Positions 43,844 to 51,449 of a DNA stretch of 64,000 bases are shown here, piece by piece; position 1 is the stretch's first letter, and every line of letters begins with the position of its first letter. The DNA is from DASXQK01 sp963724385 (GTDB lineage Bacteria; Pseudomonadota; Alphaproteobacteria; Dongiales; Dongiaceae): the NCBI GenBank assembly GCA_963724385.1, contig CAVRUJ010000001.1, positions 434,001 to 498,000 of the forward strand, written 5' to 3'. The position numbers and the translations under genes were made by a program. The notes below the pieces were generated by a model, which saw only the letters and a program-made list of their open reading frames with translations, had not been told where the DNA came from and searched no databases.

Positions 43844-44344
43844 ATGATCACCCAAAGCAAGCAGAGCCAGCGCGGCTGGCTGAGACTAGCGATGGCCGGC
43901 GCCGCCGTCGCGGCGATCTCGATCCTGTCGACCGGTGCCTTCGCCAATGGTTGCCCTGCCGGCAATCTCGTCGCCGACGGCCAGGGCCAGAAGCCAGGCG
44001 CCACCATGCCAGTCGGAGTCACCGACACGGTCCTCGATTCCATCGATCTCTCGAAGCAGAAGGTCGCCCTCAAGGACCACTTGTTCCGCATTCGCCGCCT
44101 GGTCATTCAGCCCGGCGGCGTCGTGCCCTGGCACAGCCATGGCGATCGCCCGGCCCTGATCTACATTGTCCAGGGCGAGATCACGGAATACGCCAGCGAC
44201 TGCGCCGTGCCGATCCTGCACAAGGCCGGCGACTGGTCTCGGGACGCCGACATTTCCCACTGGTGGAAGAATACCGGCAAGGAGACCGTCGTTCTCATTT
44301 CTGCCGACATTCTGCACACCGGAGCCGACGCGCACACGATGTAG
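43844..44344 (+). CDS. Periplasmic cupin-domain protein
   Basis: A 166-residue secreted protein. Residues 1-35 form a signal peptide (LRLAMAGAAVAAISILSTGAFA). The mature part is a single cupin with IQPGGVVPWHSHGDRPALIYIVQGEITEY as motif 1 and a late LHTGADAH as motif 2, giving the usual His/Glu metal set. The natural ligand is unknown. It is the first gene after motif copy B; a long hairpin separates it from the MFS gene. Confidence 0.86.
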   Translation: MITQSKQSQRGWLRLAMAGAAVAAISILSTGAFANGCPAGNLVADGQGQKPGATMPVGVTDTVLDSIDLSKQKVALKDHLFRIRRLVIQPGGVVPWHSHGDRPALIYIVQGEITEYASDCAVPILHKAGDWSRDADISHWWKNTGKETVVLISADILHTGADAHTM

Positions 44345-44366
44345 CCCCCGACTCGTGAGCGCTCCT

Positions 44367-44411
44367 GTGACGTGCGGCGTCCGTCCCTCCCCCGCGGACG
44401 CTGCACGTCAC
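44367..44411. terminator. Long hairpin between cupin and MFS genes
   Basis: Arms of 17 bases (44367-44383 and 44395-44411) pair with one mismatch around an 11-base loop: GTGACGTGCGGCGTCCG versus CGGACGCTGCACGTCAC. No T tract follows, so it could be a factor-dependent terminator, a processing signal or an operator of the MFS promoter. It starts 22 bp after the cupin stop. Confidence 0.6.
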
Positions 44412-44441
44412 GCCCCAAGACCTACGCGCAACCCCAAAACG

Positions 44442-45683
44442 ATGAGACGGATCATGCAACGGACGATGGGTCTCGAGGCTGCGGCGCCGGTGCAAAGCCG
44501 CTCCCATGGGGTCGAGGCGGCGATGCGCAGCCTGGTGATTGGCCTCACGGCCTTCCTCACCGTGGTCGATCTCTTCGCTACCCAGGCGATCCTGCCATCC
44601 CTCGCCCGGCACTATGGCGTCAGCCCGGCAGCCATGGGGTTCGCCGTTAATGCCAGCACCATGGGCATGGCGGTTTCCGGCCTCCTCGTCGCCCTGCTCA
44701 GCCGCCGCATCAACCGCCGGCTTGGGATCTTGCTGAGCCTCCTGCTGCTCTCGATCCCGACGGCGCTTCTGGCCGTGGCCCCGGATCTCATGGTCTTCAC
44801 CGCGCTTCGGATCGTTCAGGGTCTGTTCATGTCCGCGGCATTCACCTTGATGCTGGCCTATCTCGCCGAGCAGTGCAGCGCCAGGGACAGCGCCAGCGCA
44901 TTCGCCGCCTACATTACGGGCAACGTGGCCAGCAATCTGTTCGGGCGGCTGATGTCCGCGGCCGTCGCCGACCATCTGGGCCTGGCGGCGAACTTCTATG
45001 TCTTCGCGCTGCTCAACCTTGCCGGCGCGGCGCTGGTCTTTTTCAATCTGCGGGGCACGCGGCCCATGGCCCCGACCGGCAAGGCCGCCGGATCAGCCTT
45101 TGGGAGCTGGCTCGCGCACCTGCGCAACGCACCGCTCAGTGCAAGCTTCGCCATCGGGTTTCTCATCCTCTTCACCTTCATCGGCACCTTCACCTATGTG
45201 AACTTCGTCCTGGTGCGCCAGCCCATCGGATTGGGGCCAATGCAGCTGGGATTCGTCTATTTCGTCTTCCTGCCCTCGATCCTGACCACACCTCTGGCTG
45301 GGCGGGCAGTGGAGCGCTTCGGCACGCGTCCGACCTTCTGGGGTGCACTCGCGGTTGCCGGGCTCGGGCTGCCCTTGCTCCTGTTGCCGAACCTCGCCGG
45401 CGTCGCCACCGGTCTCGCCCTGGTGGGTGTGGGAACCTTCTTCGCACAGGCGGCGGCGACGGGCTTTGTCAGCCGGGCCGCCATGGGCGACAGGGGTTCG
45501 GCGAGCGGAATTTACCTTGCTTGCTATTTCCTCGGCGGGCTCGTGGGCAGCGCCGTTCTGGGCCAGGTCTTCGATCGGCTGGGGTGGCCGGCCCTGGTCG
45601 CCAGCCTGGCGATCTCGCTCAGCGCCGCCGGCCTGCTTGCGTTCCAGCTCCGCTTGCCGGCACCGCAGCCGGCCCGCGGTTGA
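44442..45683 (+). CDS. MFS transporter (drug/sugar efflux type)
   Basis: About 413 residues, 12 hydrophobic segments. The N-terminal half has ATQAILPSLARHYGVSPAAMGF and the loop 2-3 motif LLSRRINRRLGIL, typical of the DHA1-like exporters. The second half ends LLAFQLRLPAPQPARG. It should export a small molecule with proton antiport. The ATG at 44442 is the first good start; 44454 is an alternative. The CMD gene follows by 17 bp, so the two form a transcript. Confidence 0.88.
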   Translation: MRRIMQRTMGLEAAAPVQSRSHGVEAAMRSLVIGLTAFLTVVDLFATQAILPSLARHYGVSPAAMGFAVNASTMGMAVSGLLVALLSRRINRRLGILLSLLLLSIPTALLAVAPDLMVFTALRIVQGLFMSAAFTLMLAYLAEQCSARDSASAFAAYITGNVASNLFGRLMSAAVADHLGLAANFYVFALLNLAGAALVFFNLRGTRPMAPTGKAAGSAFGSWLAHLRNAPLSASFAIGFLILFTFIGTFTYVNFVLVRQPIGLGPMQLGFVYFVFLPSILTTPLAGRAVERFGTRPTFWGALAVAGLGLPLLLLPNLAGVATGLALVGVGTFFAQAAATGFVSRAAMGDRGSASGIYLACYFLGGLVGSAVLGQVFDRLGWPALVASLAISLSAAGLLAFQLRLPAPQPARG

Positions 45684-45700
45684 GCCAAGGGAGACCGCCC

Positions 45701-46105
45701 ATGAATGAACGCTATGAGCGCGGCCTCGGCCGCCTCGCCGAGATCGACCGCGAACAGGTGAGCCGGATCATCGCCGGCCTCAAGGATATCGCGCCTGATT
45801 TCGGCCGCTACCTGGTCGAATTCCCCTTCGGCGACATCTATTCCCGGCCGGGCCTGGACCTGAAGTCGCGCCAGATCGCGACCGTGGCGGCGCTGACCGC
45901 GCTCGGCAGCGCGGGTCCGCAGCTTCGCGTCCACATCCATGGCGCCCTCAATGTCGGCTGCAGCCGCCAAGAGGTGATAGAGATCATCATGCAGATGGCG
46001 ATTTACGCGGGATTTCCCGCGGCCCTCAATGGCCTGGCCGCGGCCAGGGAAGTGCTTGCCGAGCGCGAACTCAGACCGCCGAGCTCTGCCAGGGATACTG
46101 CCTGA
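45701..46105 (+). CDS. Carboxymuconolactone decarboxylase family protein
   Basis: A 134-residue all-helical protein of the CMD/AhpD-like family: DLKSRQIATVAALTALGSAGPQLRVHIHGALNVGCSRQEVIEIIMQMAIYAGFPAAL. The AhpD CxxC pair is missing, there being a single Cys (VGCSRQE), so it is closer to the decarboxylase-type members than to the peroxidase partner. An AAGGGAG ribosome site precedes it. Its last 35 bp overlap the convergent LysR gene. Confidence 0.9.
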   Translation: MNERYERGLGRLAEIDREQVSRIIAGLKDIAPDFGRYLVEFPFGDIYSRPGLDLKSRQIATVAALTALGSAGPQLRVHIHGALNVGCSRQEVIEIIMQMAIYAGFPAALNGLAAAREVLAERELRPPSSARDTA

Positions 46106-46958
46106 TCGCCTTGACGAAGGCGGCGACCGCGGGAGAGAAGCGCCGGCCAGGCATGGTCACGAGCGATACCTCGCGCCAGACCTCCGGCTCGATCAACGGC
46201 CGCGTGTGCAGCCCGGCGACGACCGGGGAGAATTCCGGGATGAAGCAAATTCCCATGCCGGCCATGACCATGGTCTGGATCCAGTCCTCGCGCTCGCTGC
46301 GATAGACCTCCTGGAGATCGACCTTGTTGGCAGCGAGGTGCTCGTCCCAATAGCTGCCGTATTCGCAGTTCATGCGCATGAGATAGGATTCGCCGCCGCA
46401 ATCGACCGTCTTGACCGCGTTCATGCGCTGGAAGCGATGACCCGGCGGAAAGGCGACGACGAACCGTTCGCGATAGAGCGGCTCGACGGCGAAGTTTTCC
46501 TCGAAGCCCTTCGGCTGGGCCATGATGGCGAGGTCGAGCTCCCCCTGGATCAGGAGCCGGCTCAGCTCCATCGGCACGCCTTCCTGCAGGGAGGCCTCGA
46601 TGCCGGGATGATCCTTCCGGAACTGTGCCAGCAGCCCGACGCATCGCAACGGGCCCACGGTGCACATGACGCCGAGGCGCAATGGCGCATCCTCCAGCTT
46701 CAGGAGGCCCTTGGCCGTCGTCGTCGCGGCCTGGGTGTTGCGCAGCACCTCCTCGAGGTGCGGCTTCATCACCAGGCCGAACTCGGTCAGGTGGGTGCGG
46801 CTGCGCTCCCGGCGCAGCAGAAGGCCGCCCAGCTCCTCCTCGAGCTTCTGGATCGCGCGGGTGAGGGCCGGCTGGGTGACGTTGCAAGTCTCGGAGGCGC
46901 GGGTGAAGTTCAACGTGTCGCAGACCGCGAGGAAGTAGCGGATCTGATGCATTTCCAT
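46071..46958 (-). CDS. LysR-family transcriptional regulator 1
   Basis: A 295-residue LysR regulator. The winged helix-turn-helix is at residues 1-60 (HQIRYFLAVCDTLNFTRASE, then VTQPALTRAIQKLEEELGG), followed by the coinducer-binding domain. It is very similar in its DNA-binding part to the second LysR encoded at 47799-48716, with only scattered changes, implying related DNA sites. It is divergent from no gene: its upstream neighbour, the peroxiredoxin, is transcribed in the same direction. The ATG at 46958 is chosen as the start of the typical MEMHQIRYF. Confidence 0.92.
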   Translation of the reverse strand: MEMHQIRYFLAVCDTLNFTRASETCNVTQPALTRAIQKLEEELGGLLLRRERSRTHLTEFGLVMKPHLEEVLRNTQAATTTAKGLLKLEDAPLRLGVMCTVGPLRCVGLLAQFRKDHPGIEASLQEGVPMELSRLLIQGELDLAIMAQPKGFEENFAVEPLYRERFVVAFPPGHRFQRMNAVKTVDCGGESYLMRMNCEYGSYWDEHLAANKVDLQEVYRSEREDWIQTMVMAGMGICFIPEFSPVVAGLHTRPLIEPEVWREVSLVTMPGRRFSPAVAAFVKAIRQYPWQSSAV

Positions 46959-47058
46959 GGCGACATGCCCCCCCCGACATGCGGTGTTTCCTTGCGCCTG
47001 CAGGATCCCTGGTGGCTGATCGCCTTCAGCGCACCCAGCTAGCGACCTGAAACTCGCT

Positions 47059-47712
47059 CTAGGACTCCTCTTCCTTGAGGGCTTCCAGCACCTGGATGAT
47101 TTCCTCGGGTTCGGCCCGGCGCGTGAAGTCGGCGCTGACAAAGGCATAGCGCAGGATGCCCTTGCGGTCGACGACGAAGGTCCCCGGCATGGGAATGAAC
47201 CATCGGTCATTGCCGTGGCGTTCGCCCAGGTCCACGCCGAACCCGGCCAGGAGATCGCGATAGATCTCAGGCGCAGGGAACAGCACCCCGAACTGCAATC
47301 CGACGGCCCCATCGACGTCGGAAAGGATTTCCGGACTGACACGCCCGCCCGTCTTGGTGTCCGCGAGATGATGGCCTGTGTCGGGCGTGAGGGCCACGAG
47401 CTCGGCCCCAGCCGCGTGAATCCGGGGCAGGGCCTGTTCGAGGGCTTCCAGCGTCAACTGGCAATAGGGGCACCAGCTGCCGCGAAAGAAGGTGACCACC
47501 AGCGGACCCTTGGCCAGCAGCTCATCGGAGACGATCAGGCAGCCCGCGGCATTGGGAAGCATGAAAGGCGGCATGGAATCGCCGACCTTCAGCGCCTGGC
47601 CCTCTGTCTCGGCCCGGGCGAGTTGACTGACGAGGGCCTGGTAGGCGGCCTCTATCCGGGAATCCGAGAGGCTGAGGGTGCGGAGCCGGTCCAGTTCTTC
47701 CTTGAGCGACAT
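47059..47712 (-). CDS. Peroxiredoxin-like AhpC/TSA protein
   Basis: A 217-residue thioredoxin-fold protein. The active site is TFFRGSWCPYCQLTLEALEQ (Cys81 and Cys84), a CxxC arrangement typical of the peroxiredoxin-like group rather than classical AhpC. A PMPGTFVVDRKGILRYAF segment follows the fold. It should reduce peroxides or act as a thiol oxidoreductase. The 34-bp LysR-type motif copy E lies 73 bp before its ATG. LysR gene 1 follows 100 bp downstream on the same strand. Confidence 0.9.
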   Translation of the reverse strand: MSLKEELDRLRTLSLSDSRIEAAYQALVSQLARAETEGQALKVGDSMPPFMLPNAAGCLIVSDELLAKGPLVVTFFRGSWCPYCQLTLEALEQALPRIHAAGAELVALTPDTGHHLADTKTGGRVSPEILSDVDGAVGLQFGVLFPAPEIYRDLLAGFGVDLGERHGNDRWFIPMPGTFVVDRKGILRYAFVSADFTRRAEPEEIIQVLEALKEEES

Positions 47713-47784
47713 GCTAGGGCTTTCGGACGCGCCGCGGCAGGGCGTTGAGCGATTTCGCAGGGAACCACTTTAGCATTGGCCGAT

Positions 47785-47818
47785 CCAATTCCCCTTGGTT
47801 ATGGTTTCGATAGTCGCT
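47785..47818 (-). promoter_or_regulatory. LysR-type box motif, copy E (upstream of the peroxiredoxin gene)
   Basis: Read on the minus strand: TATCGAAACCATA at motif positions 7-19 and GGAATTGG at 27-34, the latter differing from GGCATTTC of the other copies. It overlaps the last codons and stop of LysR gene 2 (the TAA is part of the box) and lies 73 bp before the peroxiredoxin ATG. Confidence 0.6.
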
Positions 47819-48716
47819 TCGCCGAGACATCGGCGTCACGCCAGTCGCGCGCACGCATCAGCTTCAGAAAGGCGCCGAGACTGGGTCCATGAGGCCGCCC
47901 GGCGACGGCCGTGACGAGAACCTTGAATCGCGCTGCCGCATGGTCAACGGGCACGGCGACGAGGCCCGTGGGAATGGCTCGGTGCATGGCCGAAAGCGAT
48001 AGCCCGAGTCCGGCGGCGACCATCTGCTGGATCGCCGCTTCGCTCGCGCCGGTGTGGCGGGCATCGAGTTTGATGCCGCTTTCCGCAACCAGGCGATCGA
48101 GGGCCAAGCCGGCATGGGAATCGACGGCTCCGGGCAAGAGCAGGCACTGGCCGTCAAGGGCGGTCGGCTCGATCGCACTCAGCCCCGCGAAGGGATGGCC
48201 GGGCAGGCAAAGGACCGCGTAGCTGTCTTCGAACAATGTCCACCGGCTGAGCCGCTCTGAAAGCTCTTCGGACTGCGGGAGCAAGGCGCTGTCGAGCCTG
48301 TCGCTCAGCATCCGCTCGGACAGGTCCTCCGCCCTGCCCTCGGCAAGGCTGAATTCGAAGCCCTTCATATGCGCTTGCAGCTCCCGCAGCACCGACATCG
48401 GCAGGTGCGGCGAAAGCCCTTCCTCGATCCCGAGCCTGAGGGGCGAGGTAGCGCGCGTCCGGAAAGCCGCCGCCTGGGCCGCCGCGGATTCAGCCGCCGC
48501 AAAGGCCGCTTCGAGATGGGGCGCCATGGCCCGACCCAGGGCCGTCAGCTGGGTCTGGCTGCGTTCGCGATAGAGGAGGGGCCCGCCCAGCTCCTCCTCC
48601 AGGCGCTGAATCGCCCGGGTCAAGGCTGGCTGGGAAACATGGCAAGTCTCGGCCGCGCGGGTGAAGTTGAGCGTCTTGGTCAAGGCCAGAAAATAGCGGA
48701 CCTGAAAGAGCTCCAT
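47799..48716 (-). CDS. LysR-family transcriptional regulator 2
   Basis: A 305-residue LysR regulator, ATG at 48716, starting FQVRYFLALTKTLNFTRAAE with SQPALTRAIQRLEEELGG in the recognition helix region. It is a paralogue of LysR 1 (46071-46958). It is divergent from the SDR/patatin pair and motif copy D lies between them, the classic arrangement for a LysR regulator and its target. Its 3' end contains motif copy E. It is therefore the best candidate to bind the shared motif; this is inference. Confidence 0.92.
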   Translation of the reverse strand: MELFQVRYFLALTKTLNFTRAAETCHVSQPALTRAIQRLEEELGGPLLYRERSQTQLTALGRAMAPHLEAAFAAAESAAAQAAAFRTRATSPLRLGIEEGLSPHLPMSVLRELQAHMKGFEFSLAEGRAEDLSERMLSDRLDSALLPQSEELSERLSRWTLFEDSYAVLCLPGHPFAGLSAIEPTALDGQCLLLPGAVDSHAGLALDRLVAESGIKLDARHTGASEAAIQQMVAAGLGLSLSAMHRAIPTGLVAVPVDHAAARFKVLVTAVAGRPHGPSLGAFLKLMRARDWRDADVSAKRLSKP

Positions 48717-48880
48717 CGAAGCGGCCCGTCCCCCCGTAGCGACCTCAGCGTGACGCCTCTCGCAGCCAGGGCACTCAATGCGGCTTTGAGAGATACCCCG
48801 AAACCGGGGCGGGAGGAAGCGGTGTCCGTGTCGATGTGGTCGCAACACCAGATAAATCAACCTGTTAGGCGCCCATAACC

Positions 48881-48914
48881 CGCCTGCATCAAGACCATAT
48901 CCCAACGGCATTTC
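48881..48914 (+). promoter_or_regulatory. LysR-type box motif, copy D (divergent LysR 2 / SDR promoter)
   Basis: CATCAAGACCATA at motif positions 7-19 and GGCATTTC at 27-34, 95 bp before the SDR ATG at 49010 and 164 bp from the divergent LysR 2 start. It is the most diverged of the GGCATTTC copies in the left half. Confidence 0.65.
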
Positions 48915-49009
48915 CGCCCGAGGCCGCGTTACTTCAGGCTGTCGGCCATCGAAACTGAACGCAGCGCCGCCGTGAACGGCTCGCCGGCCCCGATAAGAAG
49001 GATCAAGCC

Positions 49010-49840
49010 ATGCTGATGACGGCCTCGAGGAATGACCAGTCCTCATGTGCGTCGCGATTCCTGGAAGGCCGGACGGCGATCGTCACCGGCTCGACCAGCG
49101 GCATCGGCCTCGGCATCGCCCGGGCCTTCGCCGAAGCCGGTGCCAGGGTGACGCTGAACGGGTTCGGCGATGCTGCCGAGATCGAGAAGACCCGTGCGGG
49201 TTTGGCCGAAGAGTTCGCCGTCGACGTCCGCTACGATGGCGCCGACATGAGCAGGCCCGACGCCATCGCCGCCATGGTCGAGGCCGCGACCGCCGCGTTC
49301 GGCAAGATCGACATCCTCGTCAACAACGCCGGCATCCAGTTCGTCTCGCCGCTGGAGGATTTCCCGCCGGCTAAATGGGACGCAATCCTGGCCATCAATC
49401 TCAGCGCGGCCTTTCACGCCAGCAGGCTCGTGTTCGCCGGCATGAAGACGCGCGGCTGGGGCCGCATTGTCAATGTCGCTTCGGCCCATGGCTTGATCGC
49501 TTCGCCCTTCAAGGTCGCCTATGTCGCCGCAAAGCATGGTGTCGTCGGCCTGACCAAGGTGATCGCTCTGGAAGGTGCGGAGGCCGGCGTCACCTGCAAC
49601 GCCATCTGCCCGGGTTATGTCTGGACGCCGCTGGTGGAAAAACAGATCGACGACCAAGCCAAGAGCCACCGTATCCCCCGGCAGAAAGTGATCAACGACG
49701 TGCTGTTGGTCCAGACGCCATCCAAGCGCTTCACCACAGTGGAAGAGTTGGGCGCCTTCGCGGCGTTCCTCTGCAGCGACGCCGCCGCATCGATCACCGG
49801 GACGGCGCTGCCCATGGACGGCGGCTGGACCGCCCACTGA
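49010..49840 (+). CDS. SDR oxidoreductase, 3-hydroxybutyrate dehydrogenase-like
   Basis: A 276-residue classical SDR with TGSTSGIGLGIA, NNAGIQFV, VASAHGLIASPFKVAYVAAKHG (YxxxK) and a C-terminal MDGGWTAH. The substrate loop QTPSKRFTTVEELG and the ending GGWTAH match D-3-hydroxybutyrate dehydrogenases (BdhA), which turn 3-hydroxybutyrate into acetoacetate. The patatin-like gene overlaps its stop (TGATG-type overlap). It is the first gene after motif copy D. The initial MLMTASRNDQ segment is not conserved in the family and the true start may be later. Confidence 0.86.
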   Translation: MLMTASRNDQSSCASRFLEGRTAIVTGSTSGIGLGIARAFAEAGARVTLNGFGDAAEIEKTRAGLAEEFAVDVRYDGADMSRPDAIAAMVEAATAAFGKIDILVNNAGIQFVSPLEDFPPAKWDAILAINLSAAFHASRLVFAGMKTRGWGRIVNVASAHGLIASPFKVAYVAAKHGVVGLTKVIALEGAEAGVTCNAICPGYVWTPLVEKQIDDQAKSHRIPRQKVINDVLLVQTPSKRFTTVEELGAFAAFLCSDAAASITGTALPMDGGWTAH

Positions 49841-50964
49841 TGCTGGATAAGCAAATGCCAAGGAAGCACAAGATGGACAAGGACACGCCTTCGCGCGAGA
49901 GCGAGAACCACAGCCACGAGGCCGAGGCCTATCCAGCCCAGCCCAAAGCCGGCACCCGGGCGATCAACCTCGCCCTTCAGGGCGGCGGCGCCCATGGCGC
50001 CTTCACCTGGGGCGTGCTGGACCGGCTGCTGGAAAACGAGCGCATCGTCTTCGAGGGCATCAGCGCCACCAGCGCCGGGGCCATGAACGCTACCGTGACC
50101 GCCTATGGCCTCGCCCGCGGCGGCCGGCCGGGTGCGCGCCAGGCGCTGACGAATTTCTGGCGCCGGATCAGCCATGCCGGCGAATTCAGCCTGCTGCAGC
50201 CGACCTGGTTCGATCGCCTCACCGGCAACCGGGCGCTCGAAAATTCGCCCGCCTATCTGATGGTCGACATGATGACGCGCCTGCTCTCGCCCTATCAGTT
50301 CAATCCCATGAACTACAACCCGCTGCGCGAGGTCCTGGGCCAGGTTGTCGATTTCGAGGCTTTGCGCACACACTGCTGCCCGGTGAAGCTCTATCTGTCC
50401 GCCACCAATGTTCGCACGGGAAAGGTCAAGGTCTTCGGCAACGACGAGATCACGGTCGATTCCGTCCTCGCCTCGAGCTGCCTGCCCTTCCTGTTCCAGG
50501 CGGTGGAGATCGACGGCGAGTCCTATTGGGACGGCGGCTATATGGGCAATCCGGCCATCTATCCGCTGATCTACCACTGCGACAGCCGGGACGTGATGAT
50601 CGTCCACATCAATCCGCTGGAGCGCAAGGAGATGCCCCACAGCGCGGCCGAGATCCTGAATCGCATCAACGAGATCAGCTTCAACTCCTCCCTCATGCGC
50701 GAGATGCGGGCGATCAATTTCGTGACCGACCTTATCGAGTCCGGCGCGCTCAAGAACGGCAGCCTGAAGAAGATGCATATCCACGGCCTTTCTGCCGAGG
50801 CGGAGATGTCGAAGCTCAGCGTCGCCAGCAAACTCTGCGCCGACTGGGAGTTCCTGACCGACCTCAGGGACATCGGGCGGGCGACGGCGGAGAACTGGCT
50901 CGCCGCGAACTTCGACAACCTCGGCCAGCAGTCCACCATCGATATCAAGGCGACTTACCTCTAG
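49840..50964 (+). CDS. Patatin-like phospholipase family protein
   Basis: About 374 residues. The patatin core starts at INLALQGGGAHGAFTWGVLDRL, the oxyanion-hole glycine loop. The nucleophile Ser is in ISATSAGAMNA, where the position usually Gly of GTSAG is Ala. The catalytic Asp is in WDGGYMGNPAI. A polar N-terminal 45 residues precede the core. Such proteins often sit beside hydroxybutyrate dehydrogenase genes and might act on polyhydroxybutyrate or lipids. Its ATG overlaps the SDR stop, so both are cotranslated. Confidence 0.88.
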   Translation: MLDKQMPRKHKMDKDTPSRESENHSHEAEAYPAQPKAGTRAINLALQGGGAHGAFTWGVLDRLLENERIVFEGISATSAGAMNATVTAYGLARGGRPGARQALTNFWRRISHAGEFSLLQPTWFDRLTGNRALENSPAYLMVDMMTRLLSPYQFNPMNYNPLREVLGQVVDFEALRTHCCPVKLYLSATNVRTGKVKVFGNDEITVDSVLASSCLPFLFQAVEIDGESYWDGGYMGNPAIYPLIYHCDSRDVMIVHINPLERKEMPHSAAEILNRINEISFNSSLMREMRAINFVTDLIESGALKNGSLKKMHIHGLSAEAEMSKLSVASKLCADWEFLTDLRDIGRATAENWLAANFDNLGQQSTIDIKATYL

Positions 50965-50985
50965 CGCAAAGGATGCCCGATGCAC

Positions 50986-51019
50986 CGGCGGTATCGAAAC
51001 CATGAAACCATGGCATTTC
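50986..51019 (+). promoter_or_regulatory. LysR-type box motif, copy C (upstream of the bufferin operon)
   Basis: TATCGAAACCATG at motif positions 7-19 and GGCATTTC at 27-34, 22 bp after the patatin stop and 131 bp before the bufA ATG. The left flank CGGCGG is identical to that of copy A. Confidence 0.72.
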
Positions 51020-51076
51020 CATCCGTCATGCCGAGGGTTCAAACTTCGAACTGGCCTTGGCGCCCAAGGACAACAG

Positions 51077-51102
51077 GTAACCCGACAGCAGCCAAAGCCG
51101 AA
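51077..51102 (+). promoter_or_regulatory. Candidate ECF sigma promoter upstream of bufA
   Basis: GTAACC (51077-51082) and CGAA (51099-51102) separated by exactly 16 bases. This matches, as far as I remember, the -35/-10 form reported for the Caulobacter SigF promoters that drive bufferin genes. No sigma or anti-sigma gene is encoded in this window. The -10 element is 47 bp before the bufA ATG. Confidence 0.5.
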
Positions 51103-51149
51103 TGAGACGATATGAAACCCCGCAAATCCAATCCGAAGGAGATCATCCC

Positions 51150-51416
51150 ATGAAGACCTCGCTTGTCGCCGCTTCCGCTATGTTCGCCGCCCTCGCCATG
51201 CCCGTCGTCGCCTACGCGGGCCAAGCCAGCGTGCCGACCAACTACACGGCCGAGAAATGCTACGGAATCGCCAAGGCCGGTCTGAACGATTGCCAGACGG
51301 CCACCCATTCCTGCGCCGGGACGGCGACCAAGGATATGGACGGCGCGTCCTGGATCTATGTGCCCGCAGGCACCTGCGACAAGATCGCCGGCGGTTCCGC
51401 GACGCCGAAGGCCTGA
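51150..51416 (+). CDS. bufA: Bufferin precursor (BufA, DUF2282)
   Basis: An 88-residue secreted peptide of the DUF2282 family. The signal peptide ends near residue 23 (AYAG). The mature part has four cysteines, Cys37, Cys48, Cys55 and Cys76, in the order EKCYG, NDCQT, HSCAG and GTCDK. In bufferins such cysteines are modified by the MNIO enzyme and bind copper. AAGGAG lies 8 bases before the ATG. It heads an operon with bufB, bufC and doxX and has both the shared LysR-type motif and the ECF-like promoter upstream. Confidence 0.92.
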   Translation: MKTSLVAASAMFAALAMPVVAYAGQASVPTNYTAEKCYGIAKAGLNDCQTATHSCAGTATKDMDGASWIYVPAGTCDKIAGGSATPKA

Positions 51417-51449
51417 GCAAGCCTCGGCCGGCCTCCTTGGGGGAACGCC

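Noticed and set aside
48928..48953. GTTACT-N16-CGAA upstream of the SDR gene as a second ECF-type promoter
   Set aside because: The spacing is right but two of six -35 bases differ from GTAACC, so it is too weak to call beside the exact match upstream of bufA.
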